33,029 nucleotides of DNA from Fusobacterium perfoetens (lineage in GTDB: Bacteria; Fusobacteriota; Fusobacteriia; Fusobacteriales; Fusobacteriaceae), in contig NZ_JADYTX010000025.1 in the NCBI RefSeq assembly GCF_021531475.1, positions 1 through 33,029 on the forward strand. The letters are read 5' to 3'. Of this stretch, positions 7,981-14,793 are shown piece by piece. The notes under the pieces are model-generated. The model did not search any database. It saw only the letters and a list, made by a program, of their open reading frames with translations, and had not been told where the DNA came from. The number at the start of each line of letters is the position of its first letter. Position 1 is the stretch's first letter. The position numbers were made by a program, and so were the translations under genes.

Positions 7981-9378
7981 TTATATTCTAGTTAGCATAT
8001 GTCTAACAGCAAGTATCCCCATTACAGCAGCGATATTTAATCCACTACCATAACCAGACCCATCTCCAGCAGCGTAAAGTCCGTCGATATTTGTCATCAT
8101 ATTTTTATCAATATCCATTCTTGTACTTCTAAATTTTATTTCTGGGAAGTAAAGAAGTAAGTCAGCTGAGGCAAATCCTGGAGTGATTTTGTCGTGTGCC
8201 TCAATAAATTCTATAATATTATCTAAAATTCTCTTTGGACAAGCAAGAGAGATATCTCCAGCTACATAATCAGATGTAGTAGGAACGATATTAAGTCTTT
8301 CTAACTTCTCATCAGTAGAACGTTTTCCCTCTTTTAAGTCAGCATAAGATTGAACTAAAAGTTTTCCACCAGTAAGCATTGATGACATTTTAGCAATAGC
8401 TGTTGCATACTCAAATGGTTTATCAAATGGCTCTGTAAAAGTTTTTGTACAAAGTAGTGCCAAGTTTGTATTTTGAGATTTTTTATGTTTATAGGCGTGT
8501 CCATTTGCTAAAACTACATCGTCAGCATGTTTTTCCATAGCTATAAATCCACTAGGGTTACTACAGAAAGTTCTCATCTTATCTTTGTAAGTTTTAGAAT
8601 AATATATCATCTTTGCCTCATAGAAGTTTTCGTTTATCTCTTTCATAATAATATCTGGAATCTCTACCCTAACACCAACGTCAATAGCTCCGTTAGAACA
8701 TCTTACACCAGATTTATGGCACATCTCCATTACCTTTTGAGCTCCACTTCTACCCATAGCAAGTAGGACATTATCAGAATAATATTCTTCCTCTTGACCT
8801 TTATAAGTAACTTTAGCTCCTTTTATTTTTCCATCTTCTATGATTAAATCTTCTATATCTCTTTCAACTTTAAACTCTACACCTTTTTCTAAAAGAAAAT
8901 CTACAAGTTTTGTGTAAAGTTTTCTAGAACCATCAGTTCCAAGGTGCATAGTAGGAGTGTCAATAAGTTGCACTCTATTTTCTATACATTTTCTTTTTAT
9001 TTCAATCATAGCTTGGTTGTATTTAAGACCAGCAGGTTCTTCAGTAAATCCAAAATCTCTATATATTTGTACAACATCTTTTATAGTTTCGTTAACAACC
9101 TCTTTACCAGTTACTTTGTGTACATCTCCTCCAACTTTATAATCCATATTAAATTTAGAATCAGAGAAAGCTCCAGCACCGCTTACACCATAGATTATAG
9201 CACAAGTAGGGCAGTTAGCACATTTACCAGTAAGTTCTTTAGGGCAAACTCTATTTTTTAACATCTTTCCTTTGTCGATTACTAAAACTTTTAAATCAGG
9301 ATTTTTTGTTATAGCCTCATAAGCTCCAAAAACTCCAGCTTGTCCACCACCAAGAAAAATAATATCGTATTTATTCAT
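7981..9378 (-). CDS. NAD(P)/FAD-dependent dehydrogenase-like flavoprotein (COG2509 type)
   Basis: This is a 465-residue flavoprotein. The N-terminal Rossmann fingerprint is DIIFLGGGQAGVFGAYEA (5-22), and the C-terminal FAD motif is NIDGLYAAGDGSGYGSGLNIAAVMG, which closes the fold as in related uncharacterised FAD-dependent dehydrogenases. A cysteine cluster, C45, C53, C56 and C59 (VCP...GKCANCPTC), follows the first motif and could bind a metal or Fe-S centre. The substrate is unknown. Its position between a pseudopilin-like gene and the YgiQ radical-SAM gene, with gaps of 12 and 15 bp, shows co-transcription but not function. Confidence 0.85.
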   Translation of the reverse strand: MNKYDIIFLGGGQAGVFGAYEAITKNPDLKVLVIDKGKMLKNRVCPKELTGKCANCPTCAIIYGVSGAGAFSDSKFNMDYKVGGDVHKVTGKEVVNETIKDVVQIYRDFGFTEEPAGLKYNQAMIEIKRKCIENRVQLIDTPTMHLGTDGSRKLYTKLVDFLLEKGVEFKVERDIEDLIIEDGKIKGAKVTYKGQEEEYYSDNVLLAMGRSGAQKVMEMCHKSGVRCSNGAIDVGVRVEIPDIIMKEINENFYEAKMIYYSKTYKDKMRTFCSNPSGFIAMEKHADDVVLANGHAYKHKKSQNTNLALLCTKTFTEPFDKPFEYATAIAKMSSMLTGGKLLVQSYADLKEGKRSTDEKLERLNIVPTTSDYVAGDISLACPKRILDNIIEFIEAHDKITPGFASADLLLYFPEIKFRSTRMDIDKNMMTNIDGLYAAGDGSGYGSGLNIAAVMGILAVRHMLTRI

Positions 9379-9390
9379 TAATCCTCCTAT

Positions 9391-9879
9391 TTATTGTTTA
9401 CTCCAATTAATATTTTGAAAATATACATTAGTTGGTAGATTTGGGTGAATCTCTCCACTTTGATTAGAGAAATCATATATCCAACCACCACTTCCATCTA
9501 TCTTGTTAAAATCATTCGAATCTATCACTTTGTTAGACTCAGCCAGAGAATCAGTTTTCTCTGTAAAATCTAAAATATTTTTTCCATAAATCTCAGCAAA
9601 AGATATTTTTTTGCCATCTCTATCTGTGTAGTCCAAAAGAGCAAGGTCATTTGCCACTCCCTCTTTATTAAGTTCTGGGTAACTACCTGTCAGTTGATAG
9701 TATTTTTCAAGGGCAATCCTAATCTCCACAAGACTTGCCTCCACTCTCTCAGCTTTATTAAAATATGTAAGCTCTAGAAAAAATGGTTTAATAGATCTAA
9801 AACCAACAAATCCCAAAACTGAAAGAATGATAATTATCTCAAAAAAATAATCTATACGTCTACGTTTATATTTAACCAT
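9391..9879 (-). CDS. GspG-like pseudopilin-type protein with non-canonical N-terminus
   Basis: This 162-residue protein has a short basic leader (MVKYKRRRIDY), one hydrophobic helix (about 12-30, FFEIIIILSVLGFVG) and a soluble domain. The domain has the GspG-like features EIRIALEKYYQLTGSYP (about 52-68) and GGWIYDFSNQSGEIHPN near the end. The helix keeps the conserved glutamate (E14) expected at +5 of a type IV pilin-like protein. The Gly at -1 needed for prepilin peptidase is missing: the aligned residues are I9 and D10. It may therefore stay as a membrane-anchored protein, or be processed differently. It is a single gene inside a housekeeping operon, with no secretion or pilus genes beside it. 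Confidence 0.7.
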   Translation of the reverse strand: MVKYKRRRIDYFFEIIIILSVLGFVGFRSIKPFFLELTYFNKAERVEASLVEIRIALEKYYQLTGSYPELNKEGVANDLALLDYTDRDGKKISFAEIYGKNILDFTEKTDSLAESNKVIDSNDFNKIDGSGGWIYDFSNQSGEIHPNLPTNVYFQNINWSKQ

Positions 9880-9888
9880 CTATTTCAC

Positions 9889-11013
9889 CTATCTTTTTGG
9901 TTTTATAAAGGCTTTTCTTATTATAATCTCCCCTTTTTTAGGATATGTAATCTCAAGATGAAGAGGACCTCTCTTTACAGATACCCAAGAAAGTCCTTTA
10001 AATACAAGTTCTTCTCCACTTTCTACAACAAATTCTTCTGTAACCAAATCTTTTAAATCAGGAGAATCCCAACAATCATCACAAGGTGGATAGAACAGAT
10101 CTCTTCTATTAGAAGTTTCAAGCTCTTTTGCTTTTTCTAAGTTTGTATCGTGATAACTTATATTTTTTGACGCATAAACAGAGAATATAGGGTCAAACTC
10201 GTTTTCACTAAGAACTCTCATCTTAACAAGTCCACCGATAAATATCACTCTATCTTTACCAGTTTTATAAGTTTTTCTAGAAATCTCCATTGATGGAACT
10301 ATATCAAGGTTACATTTTTCACATACTAAATCTGAAAATCTTCCCTCAGGTATTAGCCCCGGAGTATCAATAAGAGTTATATTTCCATTTGTAATTTTTT
10401 TCTTAGAACTTTTTAGAGTAGTTCCAGGATATTTTGATTCAGTGGCGATATTTTTACCGATAATTCTATTTATTATACTTGATTTACCTACGTTTGTAAC
10501 CCCAAGAACAATAGCTCTTACACCGTCAGGGAAGAAATGATTTAATTTTTTATAAATTCCACTTATTCCATAACCTTTTTTGCTACTTACAATAGCCACA
10601 TCAAGAGGAGCTATCCCCTCTTCTCCAAGACGATATTTTATCCAATCAGCCACTTCTGATGGGTGTTTATCATCTGGTATCAAATCTATTTTATTAAGAA
10701 CAACTATAGAATCCATCTCTCTTAAAATATCAAGGATTTCATAGTCAAAAGACCCCTCAAAATCTATGGCGTCAAATATTGCCACAGCCACATCAGCGTC
10801 TTTTAAAGCCTCGTGTACCTCTTTTCTATAATCAAGTCTTGATAAAGTTATAGGAAGATACTCCCCATAGTTTTTTATTTTAAAACATCTTTGACAGTAC
10901 AGATCTTTTCCTTGATTTTCATCTTTTTCCAAAACTGAAAGAGGAAGAAACCCCTCTTTATTTTTATCTGTTCCTTGTAGCTCTATACCACAACCAACAC
11001 AAAATTTACTCAT
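9889..11013 (-). CDS. yqeH: Circularly permuted ribosome-assembly GTPase YqeH
   Basis: This 374-residue protein has an N-terminal zinc finger (C5-x2-C8 and C40-x2-C43) followed by G motifs in permuted order: NKID (G4, 107-110), VSSKKG (G5), GVTNVGKSS (G1, 171-179), PGTT (G2) and DTPGL (G3, 216-220). That order defines the YqeH/YlqF/RsgA group, and the zinc finger identifies YqeH, which acts in 30S subunit assembly. The C-terminal half, with another Cys pair (CEKC) and CDDCWDSPD, is typical. It lies 12 bp after hslV, in the place where hslU is found in the Bacillus codV-clpQ-clpY arrangement. Confidence 0.93.
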   Translation of the reverse strand: MSKFCVGCGIELQGTDKNKEGFLPLSVLEKDENQGKDLYCQRCFKIKNYGEYLPITLSRLDYRKEVHEALKDADVAVAIFDAIDFEGSFDYEILDILREMDSIVVLNKIDLIPDDKHPSEVADWIKYRLGEEGIAPLDVAIVSSKKGYGISGIYKKLNHFFPDGVRAIVLGVTNVGKSSIINRIIGKNIATESKYPGTTLKSSKKKITNGNITLIDTPGLIPEGRFSDLVCEKCNLDIVPSMEISRKTYKTGKDRVIFIGGLVKMRVLSENEFDPIFSVYASKNISYHDTNLEKAKELETSNRRDLFYPPCDDCWDSPDLKDLVTEEFVVESGEELVFKGLSWVSVKRGPLHLEITYPKKGEIIIRKAFIKPKR

Positions 11014-11025
11014 TTAACCTCCAAA

Positions 11026-11559
11026 TTATATTTTTTCTACAATAATATTAGAACTTGTATAAATACAGATAGAACTTGCTATTAAAAGTGCCTCACGAGC
11101 AATATCTTCGGCACTCATATCAGTGTGTTTTAAAAGAGCAAGCCCAGCGGAATAGGCGTAATTTCCACCACTTCCTATTGCTAGCAAATCTTCTTCAGGC
11201 TCCAAAACATCTCCATTTCCAGAGATTGAGAAAAGTCCATCTTTTCCTCCAACAACGATAGATGCCTCCATCTCCTTTTGAAATTTATCGTTTCTTATAT
11301 CTTTTGCAAGTTCAACAGCAGATTTTTTTAAGTTTCCTCTATACTCATCTAAGTATTGTTCAAATTTTTCTTCCAAGACAAAAGCGTCAGCAGCTATCCC
11401 TGCAAATCCCAAAACTACATCATAATCTTTTATTTTACGGATTTTTCTTGCTTTTGATTTTACTATTGTATCTCCCAAAGTTACTTGCCCATCACCAGCA
11501 ATAGCAACCTCGTCACCTTTTTTTACAATTAGTATTGTAGTTGCTTTCATTTTTTCCAC
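11026..11559 (-). CDS. hslV: ATP-dependent protease peptidase subunit HslV (ClpQ)
   Basis: This 177-residue N-terminal-nucleophile peptidase reads MEKMKATTILIV at its start, so six residues precede the catalytic Thr (T7), as in B. subtilis ClpQ which also carries a short leader. Counting from T7 as 1, the expected D17 (D23), K33 (K39) and S124 (S130, in AIGSGGNYA) are all in place, so the active site appears complete. The start is GTG at 11559, 9 nt after GGAGG; the internal ATG at 11550 is too far from it. HslV normally needs the unfoldase HslU. That gene is not next to it here, so the partner must be elsewhere or absent. Confidence 0.95.
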   Translation of the reverse strand: MEKMKATTILIVKKGDEVAIAGDGQVTLGDTIVKSKARKIRKIKDYDVVLGFAGIAADAFVLEEKFEQYLDEYRGNLKKSAVELAKDIRNDKFQKEMEASIVVGGKDGLFSISGNGDVLEPEEDLLAIGSGGNYAYSAGLALLKHTDMSAEDIAREALLIASSICIYTSSNIIVEKI

Positions 11560-11577
11560 GAAAACGTACCTCCATTT

Positions 11578-12462
11578 CTACAAATTGCTATTTATATTCA
11601 AACTTTTTAAAATCACAGGTTTTTTTATAAGTTCTTGATAGATTTTAGTAGTCTCTACACTTAGATGTCCCATAAGTTTTTTTAAGTAGTATATGTTCAT
11701 TCCGTGAGAAAGCATATAAGCTCCAAAGGTATGCCTAAATATAAAAGGATTTACCTCCTTAGAAATTTCGGCTCTCTTTCCATATTTTACCAAAAGCCGT
11801 CTCAAAGAACGGTCACTCAATCTATCAGCAGAACTATTTACAAAAATAATATTTTCATTATATTTATCTTTAAATTTTATTTTTTTAGCCTCTAAATACA
11901 TTTTTAGATATTTTCTAGCAGTTTCACTGAAGAAAACTCTTCTTATCTCTTTACCATTTGCAATGATAATCTCTCTTTCATTAAGATTTATCGCCATTTC
12001 ACTTAGCATAATAAGTTCGTTAGGTGTCATTCCTGATGAAAACAGAAGTTCAACAATAAGCCTATCACGAATACCATTACATTTGCTTGTATCAATAATA
12101 TCTCTTAACTTTTCAATTTCCTCCATAGATAAAATCTCAGGGATTTCAACTATAAAATTAGGAGTTTTTATATGTAACATTGGATTTCTCTCTATCTTCT
12201 TATTTTCCAAAAGATATTTAAAGAAAACTCTAAGAGAGGATAACTTTCTTCCAAGACTTCTTTTAGAGATATTTTCCTTTTGAAGTTTTATAGAAAAATC
12301 TCTAAGGTCAGTAGAGGATATTTTTTTAATATCTTGGATACTATTTTCATCACAATAAGTTTTCAGTTGCTCCAAATCTTTTTTTAAAGATTTTATACTG
12401 CTTGCTTTTTTTCTCTTTGTAAACTCAGAATAAAAAAGAAAATCTTTGATAAGTTTCTCCAA
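11578..12462 (-). CDS. XerC/CodV-like tyrosine recombinase, catalytic residues altered
   Basis: A tyrosine-recombinase-like protein of 294 residues from a TTG start at 12462. The TTG is 6 nt after a GAGAGGGGGG site; the upstream GTG at 12480 has no such site. The SAM-like N-terminal core-binding domain and the catalytic domain are both present. In numbering from 12480 the end has R249, H250, H272 and Y281 (FRHTF, LMGHLSVETTKIYQ). Two key residues differ. The first catalytic Arg, within the family's GLRxSEL motif, is T152 (SGMTPNEL), and the His of HxLRH is F246 (PFIFRH). DNA binding could remain, but normal strand cleavage is doubtful. The position trmFO-recombinase-hslV matches Bacillus codV, so it is an old resident gene and not a recent integrase. 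Confidence 0.8.
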   Translation of the reverse strand: MEKLIKDFLFYSEFTKRKKASSIKSLKKDLEQLKTYCDENSIQDIKKISSTDLRDFSIKLQKENISKRSLGRKLSSLRVFFKYLLENKKIERNPMLHIKTPNFIVEIPEILSMEEIEKLRDIIDTSKCNGIRDRLIVELLFSSGMTPNELIMLSEMAINLNEREIIIANGKEIRRVFFSETARKYLKMYLEAKKIKFKDKYNENIIFVNSSADRLSDRSLRRLLVKYGKRAEISKEVNPFIFRHTFGAYMLSHGMNIYYLKKLMGHLSVETTKIYQELIKKPVILKSLNINSNL

Positions 12463-12501
12463 AATAATCCCCCCTCTCACTTAGATATATTTTATCACAA
12501 A

Positions 12502-13815
12502 TTACCCTATATATTCAGAAAAATTTTCTTTTAAATAAGTTATAGCTCTTTCAGAGATTTTGTTATATCTCTCTTTTTTATCTCTTATTCTTTTTCCCTC
12601 AAGGTCTCTTATCATTCCAAAGTTTGGTCCCATAGGTTGGAAATCTTTTTTCTCCTCAGTGATATATTTTATAATAGCACCGATAGATGATAAGTCTTCA
12701 AGAACTAAAGGTTCTTTTCCGATTATTTTATTATAAATATTTATTCCTGCCATAAGCCCTGTTGCCATAGCACATACATATCCCTCACTACCAGTTATTT
12801 GACCAGCAAAGAATATATTTTCATACTCTTTTAAATTAAGAGATGTTGTTAAAACCTTTGGAGAATTTATAAAAGTATTTCTGTGCATAACTCCGTATCT
12901 TACAAAATCCGCATTTTCAAGCCCCGGAATCATAGAGAAAACTCTTTTTTGCTCTCCCCATCTTAGATTTGTTTGGAATCCTACAAGGTTATATAATTTT
13001 CCCTCTTTATCGTCTTGTCTAAGTTGCACAACTGCGAAGTCTCTTGCATTAGTTCTAGGATTTGTAAGTCCTTTTGGTTTTAGTGGTCCAAAAAGTAAAG
13101 TTTTTATTCCACGAGAGGCGATTCTTTCAACAGGCATACAAGCCTCAAAAAGTTTTTCCTCTTCAAATTTCTTTAAAGGGATTCTTTCGGCGTTTATTAG
13201 ATTTTCATAAAATTTGTTATACTCTTCCTCAGTCATAGGGCAGTTTATATACTCTCCGTCCCCTTTGTCATAACGAGATTGGAAATATACTTTGTCTTTA
13301 TCAATAGACTCAAAAGTTACAATAGGAGCAGCAGCATCATAGAAATATAGATACTCATCCTTTGTAAGTTTTTTTATATTTTCAGATAAAACAGGTGATG
13401 TCAAAGGTCCACTTGCAATCAAAACTATTTTATCCATTGGAATCTCTTTTAACTCTTCATTTATAAATTCAATATTAGGGTGATTTTTCAAAATATTTGT
13501 AATTTTTTCAGAAAAAAGATTTCTATCAACAGCTAAGGCTTGTCCAGCAGGTACTCTAAATTCGTCAGCTACTTTCATAAGTAAAGAACCAAAAAGTCTA
13601 AGCTCCTCTTTCATAAGTCCACTGGCATTTCCAAGATGGTCTCCACCAAGTGAGTTACTACACACAAGTTCTGCAAAATTTTCTGTCTTGTGAGCCTCAG
13701 TAGATAATTTTGGTCTCATTTCATAAAGTTTTACTTTTATACCTCTCTCGGCTAATTGGTAAGCAGCCTCACTTCCAGCAAGTCCAGCACCAATAACAAT
13801 TACTTCTTTATTCAT
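12502..13815 (-). CDS. trmFO: Folate/FAD-dependent tRNA (uracil-54) methyltransferase TrmFO
   Basis: TrmFO makes m5U54 in the T-loop of tRNA using methylenetetrahydrofolate and FAD. From the ATG at 13815 it is 437 residues long, as expected. It begins with a dinucleotide-binding motif ([14 protein letters not shown], 5-18) and has the conserved [18 protein letters not shown] region. The two functional cysteines known from B. subtilis TrmFO appear as C52 (ELVCSNS) and C226 (EACMPVER). An in-frame ATG at 13851 exists, but TAGGAGAATAT directly before 13815 decides the start. It is the first gene of the eight-gene minus-strand block, with a likely promoter at about 13860. Confidence 0.96.
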   Translation of the reverse strand: MNKEVIVIGAGLAGSEAAYQLAERGIKVKLYEMRPKLSTEAHKTENFAELVCSNSLGGDHLGNASGLMKEELRLFGSLLMKVADEFRVPAGQALAVDRNLFSEKITNILKNHPNIEFINEELKEIPMDKIVLIASGPLTSPVLSENIKKLTKDEYLYFYDAAAPIVTFESIDKDKVYFQSRYDKGDGEYINCPMTEEEYNKFYENLINAERIPLKKFEEEKLFEACMPVERIASRGIKTLLFGPLKPKGLTNPRTNARDFAVVQLRQDDKEGKLYNLVGFQTNLRWGEQKRVFSMIPGLENADFVRYGVMHRNTFINSPKVLTTSLNLKEYENIFFAGQITGSEGYVCAMATGLMAGINIYNKIIGKEPLVLEDLSSIGAIIKYITEEKKDFQPMGPNFGMIRDLEGKRIRDKKERYNKISERAITYLKENFSEYIG

Positions 13816-13854
13816 ATATTCTCCTATAAAATTATTATCAAATTCGTACACAAT

Positions 13855-13883
13855 ATTATACTATATTTTACAAAATATTTCCA
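13855..13883 (-). promoter_or_regulatory. Likely promoter of the trmFO-der operon
   Basis: On the minus strand TATAAT lies at 13860-13855, and a weak -35 (TGGAAA, 13883-13878) lies 17 bp upstream. The start of transcription would be near 13848, about 33 nt before the trmFO ATG. No other good minus-strand promoter is visible in the block's short gaps. Confidence 0.5.
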
Positions 13884-13935
13884 TAGTAGAGATAATTTTT
13901 TAGTAAATATTTATAGAATTTTTTTAATTTATGTG

Positions 13936-13944
13936 ATATAATTA
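13936..13944 (+). promoter_or_regulatory. Extended -10 promoter of the small basic protein gene
   Basis: TGATATAAT is an extended -10 (TGn plus TATAAT at 13939-13944) with no convincing -35. Transcription would start near 13951, about 34 nt before the chosen GTG. The same nonamer precedes the synthetase-fusion gene and obgE. Confidence 0.5.
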
Positions 13945-13984
13945 ATCGTTATGCCAAAATTTTCTATTGTGTGAGGTGAATAAA

Positions 13985-14398
13985 GTGGAAGTTATAAGTA
14001 AAGATAAACCAAAAGGAAAAGACTATTCAATTATAAAAGCTAAAAGAAAACAAAAAAGAATATTAGAAGAAAAAGCGATAAAACAAAGAACTGAAAATAA
14101 AAGACAAAATGCTGAAAAAAGAAAGGCTCAAAATTTAGAGAGTGCTTATCAAGACAAATGTAGAGAAGTAGAGATAGTAGGACTTAGAAAAAATATGCTA
14201 CTTCTTAACATAGAGGGAGAGGTTGAAAAGAGAGCTCCTCTATATGATAAGAGAAAAGTAAATTCTGGAAATATCGAAAAAGAGATACTAAATGTATTTG
14301 TAAAACTTTATGGAAGTGATTTTCCAGTAAGAAAACTTAAAAACTTTAAAGAAAAAAGAGACGAACTAGTTTTTGCCTTTAAAGAACTATTAGATTAA
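13985..14398 (+). CDS. Small basic protein of unknown function
   Basis: I do not recognise this gene. From GTG at 13985 it has 137 residues. GAGGTG lies 6 nt upstream, and a TTG at 13967 is the only longer alternative. The first 55 or so residues are highly basic and helical (AKRKQKRILEEKAIKQRTENKRQNAEKRKAQN) and could bind RNA or DNA. Residues about 60-85 look like a small beta segment (REVEIVGLRKNMLLLNIEGEVEKRAPLYDKR). The end is again helical and charged. There is no signal peptide or membrane segment, so it is probably cytoplasmic. It is divergent from trmFO and followed closely by the candidate small-RNA promoter. Regular codon use and a good promoter support it as a real gene. Confidence 0.65.
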   Translation: MEVISKDKPKGKDYSIIKAKRKQKRILEEKAIKQRTENKRQNAEKRKAQNLESAYQDKCREVEIVGLRKNMLLLNIEGEVEKRAPLYDKRKVNSGNIEKEILNVFVKLYGSDFPVRKLKNFKEKRDELVFAFKELLD

Positions 14399-14405
14399 AA
14401 TCATA

Positions 14406-14434
14406 TTTACTTTTATAATCAAAAAAGGTATAAT
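14406..14434 (+). promoter_or_regulatory. Promoter of the candidate small RNA
   Basis: TTTACT (14406-14411) and TATAAT (14429-14434) are separated by 17 bp, placing the transcript start near 14441. It begins only 8 bp after the stop of the preceding gene, and no open frame with a ribosome site follows before the terminator at 14511-14538. Confidence 0.6.
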
Positions 14435-14440
14435 GTATAT

Positions 14441-14538
14441 ATACAAACTTAGGTGTTTCACCACCTTGGTTTTTCAATAAACTGAAAGTGAAGGGGTTCT
14501 AAATACAAAAAGTTGTCTTAAATATGACAGCTTTTTTT
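14441..14538 (+). ncRNA. Candidate small RNA or attenuated leader, about 95 nt
   Basis: A promoter-to-terminator unit with no coding potential that I can support. After the predicted start come a hairpin AGGTG/CACCT (14451-14466), a second possible stem TTTCA/TGAAA around 14472-14487, and a terminator at the end. The CCTT at 14464-14467 could also pair with AAGG at 14491-14494. I could not match it to TPP, preQ1, fluoride, THF, ZTP, guanidine, c-di-GMP, 4.5S or 6S patterns. A separate promoter for thiC lies downstream, so this looks independent of thiC. Alternatively it is just the 3' end of the preceding gene's mRNA. Confidence 0.45.
14511..14538 (+). terminator. Intrinsic terminator of the candidate small RNA
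   Basis: AGTTGTC (14511-14517) pairs with GACAGCT (14526-14532), with one G-T pair and an 8-nt loop, followed by a run of seven T (14532-14538). Confidence 0.8.
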
Positions 14539-14551
14539 CTAGAGAAAATTA

Positions 14552-14580
14552 TTGACAGACAGGTCTATATAATATATAAT
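14552..14580 (+). promoter_or_regulatory. thiC promoter, consensus sigma-70 type
   Basis: TTGACA (14552-14557) and TATAAT (14575-14580) are exactly 17 bp apart, a perfect consensus. The transcript would start near 14587, just before the TPP aptamer. A promoter this strong is usual where control is left to a riboswitch. Confidence 0.85.
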
Positions 14581-14604
14581 AAAAACACAATTTAATAAAA
14601 AAGA

Positions 14605-14686
14605 TTGCTAGGGGAGCCGAAAGGCTGAGAAAGATGTATCTTGACCCTTGGAACCTGATATGGTTAATACCAGCGTAGGGAAGCAA
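14605..14686 (+). ncRNA. TPP riboswitch aptamer (thi box)
   Basis: The conserved core is clear: GGGGAGC...GGCTGAGA followed by GACCCTTGGAACCTGAT, then GGTTAATACCAGCGTAGGGAAGC. TTGCT (14605-14609) and AGCAA (14682-14686) close the P1 stem. It lies in the 5' leader of thiC, which is the commonest target of this riboswitch class. Binding of thiamin pyrophosphate should favour the terminator at 14741-14770 and shut thiC off. Confidence 0.97.
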
Positions 14687-14740
14687 AAGTTTTAATTCTT
14701 ATTTAATAAAAAAGATAACTAAGATAAGAAAAAAATATTT

Positions 14741-14770
14741 AGCTCTGTACTTTGGTACAGGGCTTTTTTT
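14741..14770 (+). terminator. Riboswitch expression-platform terminator before thiC
   Basis: AGCTCTGTAC (14741-14750) and GTACAGGGCT (14755-14764) form a stem with a TTTG loop, followed by TTTTTTT. It lies between the TPP aptamer and the thiC ribosome site, AAGGAGGA (14783-14790), so control is by transcription termination. Confidence 0.9.
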
Positions 14771-14793
14771 ATTACAGATTTTAAGGAGGAAGT

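Noticed and set aside
11578-12462. Integrase marking a genomic island
   Set aside because: It is flanked by trmFO and hslV as in the Bacillus cod locus, with no att repeats, tRNA or cargo genes.
14441-14538. preQ1 riboswitch or other known aptamer
   Set aside because: GGGGTTCTAAATAC followed by A-rich sequence recalls preQ1-I, but the matching pyrimidine arm is missing and no queuosine gene follows.
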